Shown here: positions 9,178-17,931 of the stretch, in pieces | Layout of the letters: every line of letters starts with the position of its first letter | Position numbering within the stretch: the first letter of the stretch is position 1 | Assembly (NCBI RefSeq): GCF_018127745.1 | Contig: NZ_CP072333.1 | Span: forward strand, 682,001 to 746,000 | Direction: 5' to 3' | DNA length: 64,000 nucleotides | Source: Porphyromonas sp. oral taxon 275 | GTDB lineage: Bacteria; Bacteroidota; Bacteroidia; Bacteroidales; Porphyromonadaceae | Notes under the pieces: generated by a model | What the model was told of the DNA's origin: nothing | What the model saw: the letters and a program-made list of their open reading frames with translations, nothing else | Database searches by the model: none | Made by a program: the position numbers and the translations under genes

Positions 9178-9265
9178 TGAGGGATATCCCTCGGCCTCCT
9201 GACCGCTATCCCTCACGCTCGTGACGGACGCCCCTCAGCGCTCTGACTGGTATCCCTCACGGGGG
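9178..9265 (+). repeat. Four-unit 88-bp intergenic element, copy 1
   Basis: Four 22-bp units lie head to tail (9178, 9200, 9222, 9244). Unit 1 holds the palindrome GAGGGATATCCCTC; unit 2 TGACCGCTATCCCTCA; unit 3 TGACGGACGCCCCTCA; unit 4 TGACTGGTATCCCTCA; each ends in six more variable, GC-rich bases. The same architecture is seen at 18.1, 24.2, 32.8, 39.1, 49.0 and 57.1 kb. Here it lies between the metK terminator and the tsaE promoter. Confidence 0.9.
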
Positions 9266-9364
9266 CTCCTTCTAGGGACGCAGCTCGGGGCGACTTGCCT
9301 GTCCTCTCTGCGATTTTATAAATAGGGTAGGGGAAGAGGTGCTGCTTCGTCCCGATAGAAGCAG

Positions 9365-9405
9365 CTAGCCCCGATAGCGTGGCGGGTGCCGTCTATCGGG
9401 GCTAG
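9365..9405 (-). terminator. Probable metK terminator hairpin
   Basis: A perfect 13-bp stem (CTAGCCCCGATAG, 9365-9377, with its complement 9393-9405) and 15-base loop lies 40 bases past the metK stop. There is only a short T-rich stretch after it on the minus strand, so termination efficiency is unclear. Confidence 0.6.
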
Positions 9406-9444
9406 TAGAGCATGGGCTTAGCTCCTAAGAGGGAGCTGGGGCAG

Positions 9445-10743
9445 CTAAGCCTTGATGCCGAAGGCCTCGCGCACCTGATCTACGTAGTCGAGACGCTCCC
9501 AGGTGAAGAGCTCGACGTCGAGGCTCAGCGTGCTGCCGTCGTAGTTATTGACCGTGCGGGTCACGCGGCGGGGCTCACGGCCGAAGTGTCCGTAGCTCGC
9601 CGTAGCCTGGTAGATAGGCTTGCGCAGCTGTAGGCGCTGCTCGATGGCATAGGGGCGTAGGTCGAAGAGCTGCTGGATGCGCTCGGCGATCTCGCTATCG
9701 CTCAGCCCTACGTGGGACGTGCCGTAGCTGTTGACGAAGATGCTGATGGGCTTGGCCACCCCGATGGCGTAGGCCAGCTGCACCAGAAGGCGGTCTGCGA
9801 CGCCAGCAGCGACGAGGTTCTTGGCGATATGGCGCGCAGCGTAGGCTGCCGAGCGGTCTACCTTAGAGGGGTCCTTACCCGAGAAGGCGCCGCCACCATG
9901 CGCCGCACGACCGCCGTAGGTGTCGACGATGATCTTGCGCCCCGTCAGGCCCGTGTCTCCGTGGGGGCCTCCGATGACGAACTTGCCCGTGGGGTTGACG
10001 TAGAGCTTGAAGTCCGCATGCTCGATCTGCTCGAACTCGGCGGCGTAGCCAGCAAAGACGCGGGGCAGAAGGTGCTGGCGGATGTCGGCCGTGATCTTGG
10101 CCTGCATCGCAGCGTCGGCTGCTGCCTGTGCCTCGGGGCTCTTGTCCTGGGGCTGGATGAACTCATCGTGCTGCGTGCTGATGACGATGGTGTCGATGCG
10201 CAGAGGCTTGCCCTCCTGGCTGTACTCGACCGTGACCTGGCTCTTGGCATCGGGGCGTAGGTAAGGCATCAGCTCGGGCTCCTCCTTACGGATGCGAGCT
10301 AGCTCCTCCAGCAGCGCGTGCGAGAGGTCAAGGGTCAGGGGCATATAGGAGGGGGTCTCGCGGCAGGCGTAGCCGAACATGATCCCTTGGTCTCCTGCGC
10401 CCTGCTCCTCAGGTTGTGTGCGGTCTACCCCGCGGTTGATGTCGGCACTCTGCTCGTGGATGGAGGAGAGCACGGCGCAGCTATTGCCGTCGAAGCAGTA
10501 GTCACTCTTGTTGTAGCCGATCTGGCGGATGACCTCGCGGGTGATCTCCTGGAGGTCTATGTAGGCCTTGCTCTTGACTTCGCCAGCGAGGATCACCTGC
10601 CCCGTCGTGACGAGGGTCTCACAGGCGACCTTGGACTGCGGGTCGAGGGCGAGGAAGTGGTCGAGGATGGCGTCGGAGATCTGGTCTGCGACTTTGTCGG
10701 GGTGTCCTTCGGAGACGGACTCCGAGGTGAAGAGGTAGCTCAT
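9445..10743 (-). CDS. metK: S-adenosylmethionine synthetase
   Basis: Makes S-adenosylmethionine from methionine and ATP in the cytoplasm. The 432-residue sequence has the N-terminal [18 protein letters not shown] block, DQGIMFGYA for adenine binding, the loop [21 protein letters not shown] and [19 protein letters not shown]. It is longer than the usual 380-400 because of an insert near residues 150-230 rich in Glu, Ala and Gln, a form common in Bacteroidota. It stands alone between two terminators and is led by a SAM-II-like aptamer and terminator (10797-10945), so its own product probably shuts it off. Confidence 0.97.
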   Translation of the reverse strand: MSYLFTSESVSEGHPDKVADQISDAILDHFLALDPQSKVACETLVTTGQVILAGEVKSKAYIDLQEITREVIRQIGYNKSDYCFDGNSCAVLSSIHEQSADINRGVDRTQPEEQGAGDQGIMFGYACRETPSYMPLTLDLSHALLEELARIRKEEPELMPYLRPDAKSQVTVEYSQEGKPLRIDTIVISTQHDEFIQPQDKSPEAQAAADAAMQAKITADIRQHLLPRVFAGYAAEFEQIEHADFKLYVNPTGKFVIGGPHGDTGLTGRKIIVDTYGGRAAHGGGAFSGKDPSKVDRSAAYAARHIAKNLVAAGVADRLLVQLAYAIGVAKPISIFVNSYGTSHVGLSDSEIAERIQQLFDLRPYAIEQRLQLRKPIYQATASYGHFGREPRRVTRTVNNYDGSTLSLDVELFTWERLDYVDQVREAFGIKA

Positions 10744-10796
10744 AGCTATATATCTTGTAGTTATTTGGTTGATAGGAGGCCGAGCGCCTATAACGT

Positions 10797-10829
10797 AAAA
10801 AGCCTTGGCTGCAGTGGGGCAACCAAGGC
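10797..10829 (-). terminator. metK: Intrinsic terminator in the metK leader
   Basis: On the minus strand GCCTTGGTTGC (10829-10819) pairs with GCAGCCAAGGC (10812-10802) as an 11-bp stem with one G-U pair around a 6-base loop CCCACT, followed at once by five T (10801-10797). This is a textbook terminator 53 bases before the metK ATG, which would stop all transcription unless opened; the aptamer upstream offers the opener (see the riboswitch). Confidence 0.85.
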
Positions 10830-10891
10830 GCGATAAGGGCGTTCACTCTGTCCTGCCGCAGCACTCGAGCCAGCAGGCTACTGGTGGCGGC

Positions 10892-10945
10892 GTGACGGGT
10901 TTAGCATTTTTTCGCGTGGTTGCAAGCATCACAAATCTGTCCACG
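10892..10945 (-). promoter_or_regulatory. metK: SAM-II-like riboswitch aptamer controlling metK
   Basis: The minus strand from 10945 reads CGTGG (P1), a loop with GATTTG and GCTTGCAA, CCACG (P1 closing, 10919-10915), an A-rich joint, then TGCTAAA and CCCGTCAC. P1, the GATTTG/TTGCAA loop and the 3' GCTAAA are the hallmarks of the SAM-II family, and loop GUGA can pair with 3' UCAC to make the expected pseudoknot. It begins about 20 bases after a -7 box (10973-10966) and precedes the metK terminator. GCAACCA plus CGCG of the aptamer (10923-10913) are complementary to TGGTTGC plus CGCG of the terminator arm (10832-10819), so ligand-free RNA could open the terminator. Family call is from motif memory, not a covariance search. 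Confidence 0.75.
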
Positions 10946-10965
10946 TACTGGTCTCTTAGCCGCCA

Positions 10966-10973
10966 CAAAGGTA
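10966..10973 (-). promoter_or_regulatory. metK: Promoter -7 box of the metK leader
   Basis: TACCTTTG on the minus strand matches the Bacteroidota -7 box exactly. It would place the transcript start near 10958, a dozen bases before the aptamer P1. No clear TTTG box is seen 19-21 bases further upstream. Confidence 0.6.
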
Positions 10974-11018
10974 CGAAAAAAAGCGATGTAGCTTATCTCG
11001 TCCCTTGTGGAGCGCCCT

Positions 11019-11054
11019 AGGGAGCGGGGCTGTGCGCTAAGTGCCTCGCTCCCT
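11019..11054. other. Long GC-rich hairpin between metK and cas9
   Basis: AGGGAGCGGGGC (11019-11030) pairs with GCCTCGCTCCCT (11043-11054): 12 bp with one G-U pair and a 12-base loop. Neither strand has a T-run after it, so it is not a plain terminator. It lies outside both predicted transcripts (metK starting near 10958 leftward and cas9 near 11162 rightward), which leaves its role open. Confidence 0.55.
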
Positions 11055-11123
11055 CTCGGGACGCGTCTGCTCGAGGACGAGGGATAGGGACTGATACTCC
11101 TTGTCCTAGTGCGTGCTAAGTTA

Positions 11124-11155
11124 TTTGGCTTATTCCTTGATTTTGGCTACGTTTG
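11124..11155 (+). promoter_or_regulatory. cas9: Bacteroidota promoter of the cas operon
   Basis: TTTG (11124-11127), 20 bases, then TACGTTTG (11148-11155): an exact match to the TTTG-N19-21-TAnnTTTG consensus. The transcript would start near 11162, about 34 bases before the cas9 ATG at 11196, and this rules out the longer in-frame ATG at 11109. Confidence 0.8.
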
Positions 11156-11195
11156 TAGCAAGCCTTCAACGTGTAAGGCCCTAATAGAGTATAGC

Positions 11196-14100
11196 ATGAA
11201 AAAAGTCTTAGGTCTCGACCTCGGGGTCGGATCCATAGGGTGGTCACTGATCACCCTCGACGAAGACCAGCACCCCGCCGAGATCCTTGGCATGGGCTGC
11301 CGCATCGTCCCCCTCACTACCGAAGAAAGTAAGTTCGCCAGTGGCGAAGGCATCAGCAAGAATGCCGAGCGTACCCAAATGCGCACCATGCGCAAGATGC
11401 TCGACCGCTACCAGCAGCGCCGCACCAAGCTCGCCAACATCCTTCACGAGCATCAGATGTACCCCGACGAGGCACTCATGCAGCTGCCGCTCATGCAGCT
11501 CTGGCAGCTGCGTGCCGATGCTGTAACGCCTGGGCGACAGCTGAGTCTACCCGAGCTGGGGCGCGTCCTCTACCATCTGAGTCAGAAGCGCGGCTACCGA
11601 CACAGCAAGAGCGACGAGAGCGGAGAGAAGAAGGACACGGAGTATGTCGCCGAGGTCAAGAGTCGCTACCAGCAGATCCAGGAGGAGGGCCTCACCGTGG
11701 GGCAGCACTTTGCCAAGCTCCTCAAGAATAACGAGCAGCACAGCGAGCGCGGCGGCGTGTACTACAACTACCGCACGAAGGATCAGGTCTTCCCCCGTGA
11801 GGCCTATACCGAGGAGTTCGATCGCATCATGGCGGTGCAGCGCGGCTTCCATCCTAGCCTGACGGATCGTCTTATCGCCAAGCTAAGGGACTGCATCTTC
11901 TACCAGCGCCCGCTCAAGTCCTGCAAGCATCTAGTCTCCTACTGCGAGTTTGAGCGCAAGCAGGTCGAGCTCCCCGTCAAGCAAGTGGAGCGCGACGGCA
12001 CGATCACCTACAAGAAGCAGCTCGTAGACGTCGGGCCCAAGGTGGCGCCCAAGTCCTCGCCGCTGGCCGAAGTATGCCGCATCTGGGAGACGCTCAATAA
12101 CCTCTGCCTCTACTTCCCCGACGGCAGCGAGCGCACTATCACGCAAGAGGAGCGCCAGCGGCTCTTCGATTACCTGCAGGAGAACGATGCCCTGAGCTTC
12201 ACCCAAACAAAGAAGCTCCTTAAGATTAAGCCTAAGGAGCAGGTCTGGTGCAACGATCTATTGACAAGTAAGGTAAAGGGGAATCGTACTATAGCACCCC
12301 TCATTAAGGCCTTTGCCGACTATCCGCAGTACCTTGACCTGCTGTCCTTCGAGCTCTCCGAGGAGGAGAAGGCTGATCCCGAGACGGGCGAGCTGCGTCC
12401 TGCCATCAGCGAGCGCTACCAGCAGGAGCCTCTCTACAAGCTGTGGCATATCCTCTACTCCATTGAGGACAAGGAGGCTATGAGACGAGCGCTGACGAGG
12501 CAGCTCGGCATCTCCGAGGCCGACCTCGACACAGGGCTCCTCGATCAGCTCTTCAAGGTAGACTTCGTCAAGCAGGGCTACGCCAACAAGTCCATCAAGT
12601 TCATCAGCAAGCTCCTCCCGCACCTTATGCAGGGGCAGATGTATAGTGAGGCAGCCAAGCGAGCAGGCAAGCGCCATTCCGAGAGCCTTACCCTAGACGA
12701 GCTCCAGACTCGTCCGCTCCTCGATAAGATCCCCGTGCTCCAGCGCAACTCGCTTCGTCAGCCCGTCGTGGAGAAGATTCTCAACCAGATGATCAACCTT
12801 GTGAACCAGCTCAAGGCGGACTACGGGGAGATCGACGAGGTACGCGTAGAGCTAGCCCGCGAGCTCAAGATGAGTCGCGAGGAGCGTGAACGTACTGCGA
12901 AGAATCAACGTAGGAACGAGAAGGAGAACAAGCGTATCGCTGAGCTGATCAACGAGCTAGGTCTTTACCCAACGCGAGCCAGGATACAGAAGTACAAGCT
13001 ATGGGAGGAGAGTCAGGAGTGCTGTATGTATTGTGGCAAGATGATGAACCTTACGCAGTTCCTTTCGGGGAGCGAGGTAGAGGTTGAGCACATCATCCCG
13101 CGCTCCATACTCTACGATGATTCGCTGTCGAATAAGACTTGCGCTTGTCGCCGATGCAACCAAGAGAAGGGAAACCGTACGGCCAAGGAATATATCCTAA
13201 GTAAAGATGAGGCGACTCAGAAGGACTATAACGCTCGGGTGCAGGAGCTCTTCGAACTGCATAAGATTAGCGCCTCGAAGCGTAGCCGCCTGCACATGAC
13301 GCTCGCTGATATCCCCGAGGACTTCCTCGAGCGACACCTTCGCTTAACGCAGTATATTTCGCGTGAGGCACATAGCATCCTCGCTAAGGGAATACGCCGC
13401 GTGCAGGCCTCCGAGGGCAGCATCACCGCGACCCTACGCCGCCTCTGGGGCTACGACGAGATCCTCAAGAGACTGAACTTCGAGATCTACAAGTCCCGAG
13501 GGGAGACCGAGATGGTACGCGTCGGAGATACGCCTACTGAGCGTATTGCGAACTGGTCCAAGCGTAATGACCACCGTCACCATGCCTTGGATGCCCTCGT
13601 CGTTGCCTGCACACGTCAGGGCTACATTCAGCGGCTGAATCGCCTAAATACGGAGGACGATAAGCTGAGTATGTGGGATGAGCTAGCCTCACTAGAGCGG
13701 CAGCATGCGGAGCGGCTGCAGTTGCTAGAGCGCTGGCTGACCGCGCAGCCGCACTTTGCTCCGCGTGTCGTGCAGGATAGAGTTGCTGAGATCCTCGTCT
13801 CCTTCCATCCCGGGGGGAGGACCTATTCTAGAGGACGGAATATCATCAAGCGGAAGGGACAAAGGTTTGTCCAGGAGGGCATCCTGGTGCCACGTGGGGC
13901 CCTATCAGCTGAGACCGTCTATGGCAGCATACAGCAGGGAGACCACAGAGAGGTCGTCTGCAAGTACCCGCTACATAGTATCACGGCGAAGGATACGCCC
14001 TATATCATAGACCCGCGCCTAAGGAATATCATTGCCGAGCGCCTAGCGGAGTACGGCGATGACCCCAAGAAGGCCTTCGCTGAGCCGCTGTACTCAGACC

Positions 14101-14714
14101 GAGCTCAGACGCAGCAGGTACGCACTGTGCGCTGCTTCACGGGGCTACAGAAGGAGAAGCTGGCTCCGCTACGTCGGGATGAAGAGGGGCAGGCTACAGC
14201 CTTTGTCTCGCCCAGTAATAACCATCATGTTGCTCTCTATCGAGATGTAGAGGGGCAGCTGCAGGAGTGTGTCTCTAGCTTCTGGCAGGTCATCGAGCGC
14301 GTGCGCTTCGGCCTACCGTCCATCATCTACGACCCTCGAGCTACGATGGAGCAAGCCCTTGCCATCGCTGAGCTCCCTGAATCTGTTCTCAAATCCCTCC
14401 CTCCTTCGGATTGGCGCCTCGAGGTGACGCTGAGGCAGAATGAGTTATTCCTTATGGGGCTAACTGACCAGGAGCTAGCTACAGCTCTCGAAGTTCAGAA
14501 TTACAGCTTGCTCAGCCTCCACCTTTACCGTGTACAGAAACTCTCCTCTATGTATTACGTCTTCCGCCATCACTTGGAGACTAGTGTAAAGGATGAGCAG
14601 AATACTACTGGGGAGGTTCCTAAGTTCTGTAGAGTACGTAGTATGAAAGCCTATATCTCTCTTAATCCAAGGAAGGTGAAGGTCGACCGACTCGGTAAGA
14701 TCAGCCTCCTCTAA
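11196..14714 (+). CDS. cas9: CRISPR-associated endonuclease Cas9, type II-C
   Basis: RNA-guided DNA nuclease that cuts targets matching crRNA spacers. The 1172-residue protein has RuvC-I (LGLDLGVGSIGW, Asp8), an Arg-rich bridge helix (ERTQMRTMRKMLDRYQQRR), RuvC-II (EVRVELAREL, Glu552), an HNH domain (EVEHIIPRS, His632) and RuvC-III (NDHRHHALDALV, His796, Asp799), so both nuclease sites look intact. Two Cys pairs frame the HNH (CMYC and CRRC), as in zinc-binding II-C Cas9 such as that of Actinomyces naeslundii. Size and the absence of csn2/cas4 place it in II-C. ATG 11196 was chosen from the promoter and conserved N-terminus. The second half is somewhat less GC-rich than the first. It is followed by cas1 after 18 bases. 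Confidence 0.97.
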   Translation: MKKVLGLDLGVGSIGWSLITLDEDQHPAEILGMGCRIVPLTTEESKFASGEGISKNAERTQMRTMRKMLDRYQQRRTKLANILHEHQMYPDEALMQLPLMQLWQLRADAVTPGRQLSLPELGRVLYHLSQKRGYRHSKSDESGEKKDTEYVAEVKSRYQQIQEEGLTVGQHFAKLLKNNEQHSERGGVYYNYRTKDQVFPREAYTEEFDRIMAVQRGFHPSLTDRLIAKLRDCIFYQRPLKSCKHLVSYCEFERKQVELPVKQVERDGTITYKKQLVDVGPKVAPKSSPLAEVCRIWETLNNLCLYFPDGSERTITQEERQRLFDYLQENDALSFTQTKKLLKIKPKEQVWCNDLLTSKVKGNRTIAPLIKAFADYPQYLDLLSFELSEEEKADPETGELRPAISERYQQEPLYKLWHILYSIEDKEAMRRALTRQLGISEADLDTGLLDQLFKVDFVKQGYANKSIKFISKLLPHLMQGQMYSEAAKRAGKRHSESLTLDELQTRPLLDKIPVLQRNSLRQPVVEKILNQMINLVNQLKADYGEIDEVRVELARELKMSREERERTAKNQRRNEKENKRIAELINELGLYPTRARIQKYKLWEESQECCMYCGKMMNLTQFLSGSEVEVEHIIPRSILYDDSLSNKTCACRRCNQEKGNRTAKEYILSKDEATQKDYNARVQELFELHKISASKRSRLHMTLADIPEDFLERHLRLTQYISREAHSILAKGIRRVQASEGSITATLRRLWGYDEILKRLNFEIYKSRGETEMVRVGDTPTERIANWSKRNDHRHHALDALVVACTRQGYIQRLNRLNTEDDKLSMWDELASLERQHAERLQLLERWLTAQPHFAPRVVQDRVAEILVSFHPGGRTYSRGRNIIKRKGQRFVQEGILVPRGALSAETVYGSIQQGDHREVVCKYPLHSITAKDTPYIIDPRLRNIIAERLAEYGDDPKKAFAEPLYSDRAQTQQVRTVRCFTGLQKEKLAPLRRDEEGQATAFVSPSNNHHVALYRDVEGQLQECVSSFWQVIERVRFGLPSIIYDPRATMEQALAIAELPESVLKSLPPSDWRLEVTLRQNELFLMGLTDQELATALEVQNYSLLSLHLYRVQKLSSMYYVFRHHLETSVKDEQNTTGEVPKFCRVRSMKAYISLNPRKVKVDRLGKISLL

Positions 14715-14732
14715 ACCATCAAAGCTTGTATC

Positions 14733-15656
14733 ATGATAAAACGCACGCTTTACTTTGGGAATCCTGCTTATCTGTCTCTTAGGGACAGACAGCTTGAGGT
14801 ACACCTAAGACAGGATTCCCCTAGTAAAGTACCATCACGGACGATCCCGATAGAAGATGTCGGGGTCGTCCTCCTTGATGATCCTCAGATCACCATTACC
14901 CACGGAGCCTTGAATGCTCTGCTGGAGCAGAACTGTGCCCTCATTACTTGTGGAGCTAGTCACCTGCCTTCGGGCTTGATGCTCCCTTTAGATGGGCATA
15001 GCCTTCAGAATGAGCGCTTCCGGAGTCAGCTTGATGCCTCATTGCCGCTACGCAAGCAGCTATGGCAGCAGACGGTGCAGGCCAAGATTCGTAACCAAGC
15101 TACGCTGTTGGCCTATGTGCTGCAGGAGCCTGTCCCCAATATGCTTGCTTGGGCTCGACAGGTAAAGAGTGGGGATAGTGAGAATCTCGAGGCACGTGCG
15201 GCAGCTTTCTACTGGCGCAATCTTTTCATTCCACTTCCTGATTTTACTCGTGAGCGAGAGGGCTCGGCTCCTAATTCGCTGCTGAACTATGGCTACGCTA
15301 TCCTCCGCGCTGTCATTGCTCGCGCCCTAGTGAGCGCTGGCCTACTGCCTACCCTTGGTATTCATCACCATAATAAGTATAATGCCTATTGCCTTGCTGA
15401 TGATATCATGGAGCCCTACCGCCCCTACGTGGATCAACTCGTGGTGGAGCTCTGTCAGGATGGGTATCCCAGTGAGCTCACGAAAGAACTAAAGGCTGAG
15501 CTGCTGATGATCCCGACGCTCGATGTGGAGCTGGAGGGGCAGCGGCGGCCCTTGATGGTCGCTGCAGCGCAGACGGCGAGTTCGCTGCAGCAGTGCTTCG
15601 CTGGCAAGCTTCGTACTCTAGCTTATCCATTACTGCGATGCGACGACGTAGACTAA
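14733..15656 (+). CDS. cas1: CRISPR-associated endonuclease Cas1, type II
   Basis: Integrase subunit that inserts new spacers with Cas2. The 307-residue product starts MIKRTLYFGNPAYLS and shows the type II Cas1 blocks DVGVVLLDDPQITIT, the metal-binding Glu in NLEARAAAFYW, and LGIHHHNKYNAYCLADDIMEPYRP (His and acidic residues of the active site). Its 3' end overlaps cas2 by 19 bases. All catalytic blocks seem present, so spacer acquisition is plausible. Confidence 0.96.
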   Translation: MIKRTLYFGNPAYLSLRDRQLEVHLRQDSPSKVPSRTIPIEDVGVVLLDDPQITITHGALNALLEQNCALITCGASHLPSGLMLPLDGHSLQNERFRSQLDASLPLRKQLWQQTVQAKIRNQATLLAYVLQEPVPNMLAWARQVKSGDSENLEARAAAFYWRNLFIPLPDFTREREGSAPNSLLNYGYAILRAVIARALVSAGLLPTLGIHHHNKYNAYCLADDIMEPYRPYVDQLVVELCQDGYPSELTKELKAELLMIPTLDVELEGQRRPLMVAAAQTASSLQQCFAGKLRTLAYPLLRCDDVD

Positions 15657-15976
15657 GTGAATATCGTATTATGTGGGTGTTTGTTCTCTTCGATCTCCCG
15701 ACCTATACTGCCTCCGAGCGTAAGGCGGCCTCCGGCTTTAGACGCGAACTGCTCAAGGATGGCTTCATCATGTTCCAGTACTCGGTTTATATACGACATT
15801 GCTCCAGTGTGGAGAATGCTGCCGTACATATTCGTCGAGTCAAGAATATGCTTCCAGAGGAAGGGGAGGTCATTATCATGCAGGTCACAGATAAGCAGTT
15901 TGGAATGATCGAGCATTTTTCCTCGCATCAGATTGGGCCGACTCCCGCCCCCTCTCCCACCGTAGAGATGCTTTAG
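15638..15976 (+). CDS. cas2: CRISPR-associated endoribonuclease Cas2, type II
   Basis: Structural partner of Cas1 in spacer integration. The 112-residue protein reads SEYRIMWVFVLFDLPT, GFIMFQYSVYIRHC and VIIMQVTDKQFGMIEHF, all typical of type II Cas2. I chose ATG 15638 (MRRRRLSEYRIMW) because family members begin with such a short basic lead followed by EYRIMW; a start at 15671 (MWVFV) is the alternative. It ends 27 bases before a two-way terminator. Confidence 0.92.
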   Translation: MRRRRLSEYRIMWVFVLFDLPTYTASERKAASGFRRELLKDGFIMFQYSVYIRHCSSVENAAVHIRRVKNMLPEEGEVIIMQVTDKQFGMIEHFSSHQIGPTPAPSPTVEML

Positions 15977-16002
15977 GCTCAGAAAAAATGGGCCTAAACG
16001 AG

Positions 16003-16032
16003 AAAAAGCCAGTGGTCACCCACTGGCTTTTT
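16003..16032. terminator. Two-way terminator between cas2 and the CRISPR array
   Basis: AAAAAGCCAGTGG (16003-16015) and its complement ending in TTTTT (16020-16032) form a 13-bp stem with loop TCAC, with A and T runs that serve both directions. It would end the cas mRNA and also stop leftward array transcripts before they run antisense into cas2. A smaller hairpin (TTTAGGC/GCCTAAA) lies at 15972-15998. Confidence 0.85.
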
Positions 16033-16086
16033 CTTTCTTCGCATTCCTTGCTAAGTAGCTGGTCCTATTCGATTTGTTGAGGTCGT

Positions 16087-17902
16087 GTTGGATCGCTACT
16101 GCGAAGGTACATAAACGGGAAGCCAATCACAACCTCGGTGGCTTCGGGCAGCATAGCCTACGGGTTGGATCGCTACTGCGAAGGTACATAAACGGGAAGC
16201 CAATCACAACACCCTCCCAGCGCTTGCGGATGCGATAGAAGTTGGATCGCTACTGCGAAGGTACATAAACGGGAAGCCAATCACAACTGTAGGTAGGTCG
16301 CTCTCAGCGTGGTGTTCGTTGGATCGCTACTGCGAAGGTACATAAACGGGAAGCCAATCACAACAACTGAGTTGGCGAGACAAGCAGGCGTGACGTTGGA
16401 TCGCTACTGCGAAGGTACATAAACGGGAAGCCAATCACAACTGTATCGAGCGCCGCAAGTACCTCTGTCTCGTTGGATCGCTACTGCGAAGGTACATAAA
16501 CGGGAAGCCAATCACAACGCAGCACCAACAGAGCAGACTTATTGATGCGTTGGATCGCTACTGCGAAGGTACATAAACGGGAAGCCAATCACAACTCAAG
16601 GAGGAGACGCACCGCAAGCTCACGGGTTGGATCGCTACTGCGAAGGTACATAAACGGGAAGCCAATCACAACATATCTATTATACTTATCCTCTCTGTTT
16701 GAGTTGGATCGCTACTGCGAAGGTACATAAACGGGAAGCCAATCACAACATCGATGGTGCGATGTGTGGTAACAACATCGTTGGATCGCTACTGCGAAGG
16801 TACATAAACGGGAAGCCAATCACAACAAATGGGCGGATAGCTTGGGCGTAGACCTCGTTGGATCGCTACTGCGAAGGTACATAAACGGGAAGCCAATCAC
16901 AACATCCATAAGGATAGGCGTGGCGTAGCATAGTTGGATCGCTACTGCGAAGGTACATAAACGGGAAGCCAATCACAACCGCAAGCCAACGATAGTGCAG
17001 CTCAAAGATGTTGGATCGCTACTGCGAAGGTACATAAACGGGAAGCCAATCACAACACTCCGTCCAGACGGTGATGCTGTTCGTCCGTTGGATCGCTACT
17101 GCGAAGGTACATAAACGGGAAGCCAATCACAACAATATCACCTAACACGATGAGTAAAGATTCGTTGGATCGCTACTGCGAAGGTACATAAACGGGAAGC
17201 CAATCACAACTTCCTGTTGAAAGGAGCTACAACCTTCTGAGTTGGATCGCTACTGCGAAGGTACATAAACGGGAAGCCAATCACAACCCCAGCGGGTGGC
17301 GATCTCCAAGCGCGGATGTTGGATCGCTACTGCGAAGGTACATAAACGGGAAGCCAATCACAACGGCGCAATCAGGGTAGTGCTCGGTGATTTCGTTGGA
17401 TCGCTACTGCGAAGGTACATAAACGGGAAGCCAATCACAACAAAAGAACGTGCGCTTACGGCGATCCTTGGTTGGATCGCTACTGCGAAGGTACATAAAC
17501 GGGAAGCCAATCACAACACGACGGCCAACACTGACCACGGCGAGACAGTTGGATCGCTACTGCGAAGGTACATAAACGGGAAGCCAATCACAACGAGGTC
17601 GTAAGTGTGAATTACGGCCTCCATGTTGGATCGCTACTGCGAAGGTACATAAACGGGAAGCCAATCACAACTAGCATGATGTGGTTGTAGCTATGGATGG
17701 AGTTGGATCGCTACTGCGAAGGTACATAAACGGGAAGCCAATCACAACTACGATGCCGTCAGCCTCTACGTCGAGGAGGTTGGATCGCTACTGCGAAGGT
17801 ACATAAACGGGAAGCCAATCACAACTGCTGGAGGCCGTCTTTGGTAGAGCGGTTGGTTGGATCGCTACTGCGAAGATACATAAACGGGAAGCCAATCACA
17901 AG
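16087..17902 (-). CRISPR. Type II-C CRISPR array, 24 repeats and 23 spacers
   Basis: 47-bp repeats (plus strand begins GTTGGATCGCTACTGCG and ends AAGCCAATCACAAC) recur every 77 bp from 16087; all spacers are 30 bp except two of 29 bp (16904-16932 and 17442-17470). The first 23 repeats look identical; repeat 24 (17856-17902) has a G-to-A change and ends AAG in place of AAC. The crRNA strand is taken as minus, because its repeat then starts GTTGTGATTGGCTT, like known 47-bp Bacteroidota II-C repeats, and because anti-repeat candidates on the minus strand (18.2-18.4 kb) could pair with it. Each minus-strand repeat holds GTTG-N20-TACCTTCG, close to a promoter. All spacers differ from one another. 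Confidence 0.98.
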
Positions 17903-17931
17903 CACCAGTAGGCGTCCACCTTGCGCCTCGA

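Larger units (their letters stand above)
8886..9444. other. Gene-free stretch between tsaE and metK
   Basis: 559 bases without a believable gene. From left to right it holds the weak tsaE promoter, a GC-rich stretch without recognisable signals, one 88-bp four-unit element (9178-9265), and the metK terminator (9365-9405). A short plus-strand frame at 8872-9117 has no family resemblance and starts inside tsaE. Confidence 0.6.
10744..11195. other. Gene-free divergent region between metK and cas9
   Basis: 452 bases holding, from left to right, the metK leader with terminator and SAM-II-like aptamer, the metK -7 box, a large hairpin (11019-11054) and the cas9 promoter. Frames in this stretch (such as the minus-strand frame 10619-10864) cover the structured leader and are not believable genes. 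Confidence 0.7.

Noticed and set aside
11080..11102. Possible single unit of the 88-bp element (GAGGGATAGGGACTGATAC) before cas9
   Set aside because: Only one loose match, without neighbours at 22-bp spacing.
11109..11195. 29-residue N-terminal extension of Cas9
   Set aside because: It overlaps the consensus promoter, so the transcript would start after its ATG, and homologues start at the KKVLGLDLG stretch.
16542..17604. Open frames inside the CRISPR array giving repeats of VGSLLRRYINGKPITT
   Set aside because: They are the translated repeat; the 77-bp period is not a multiple of three and the frames break at random.
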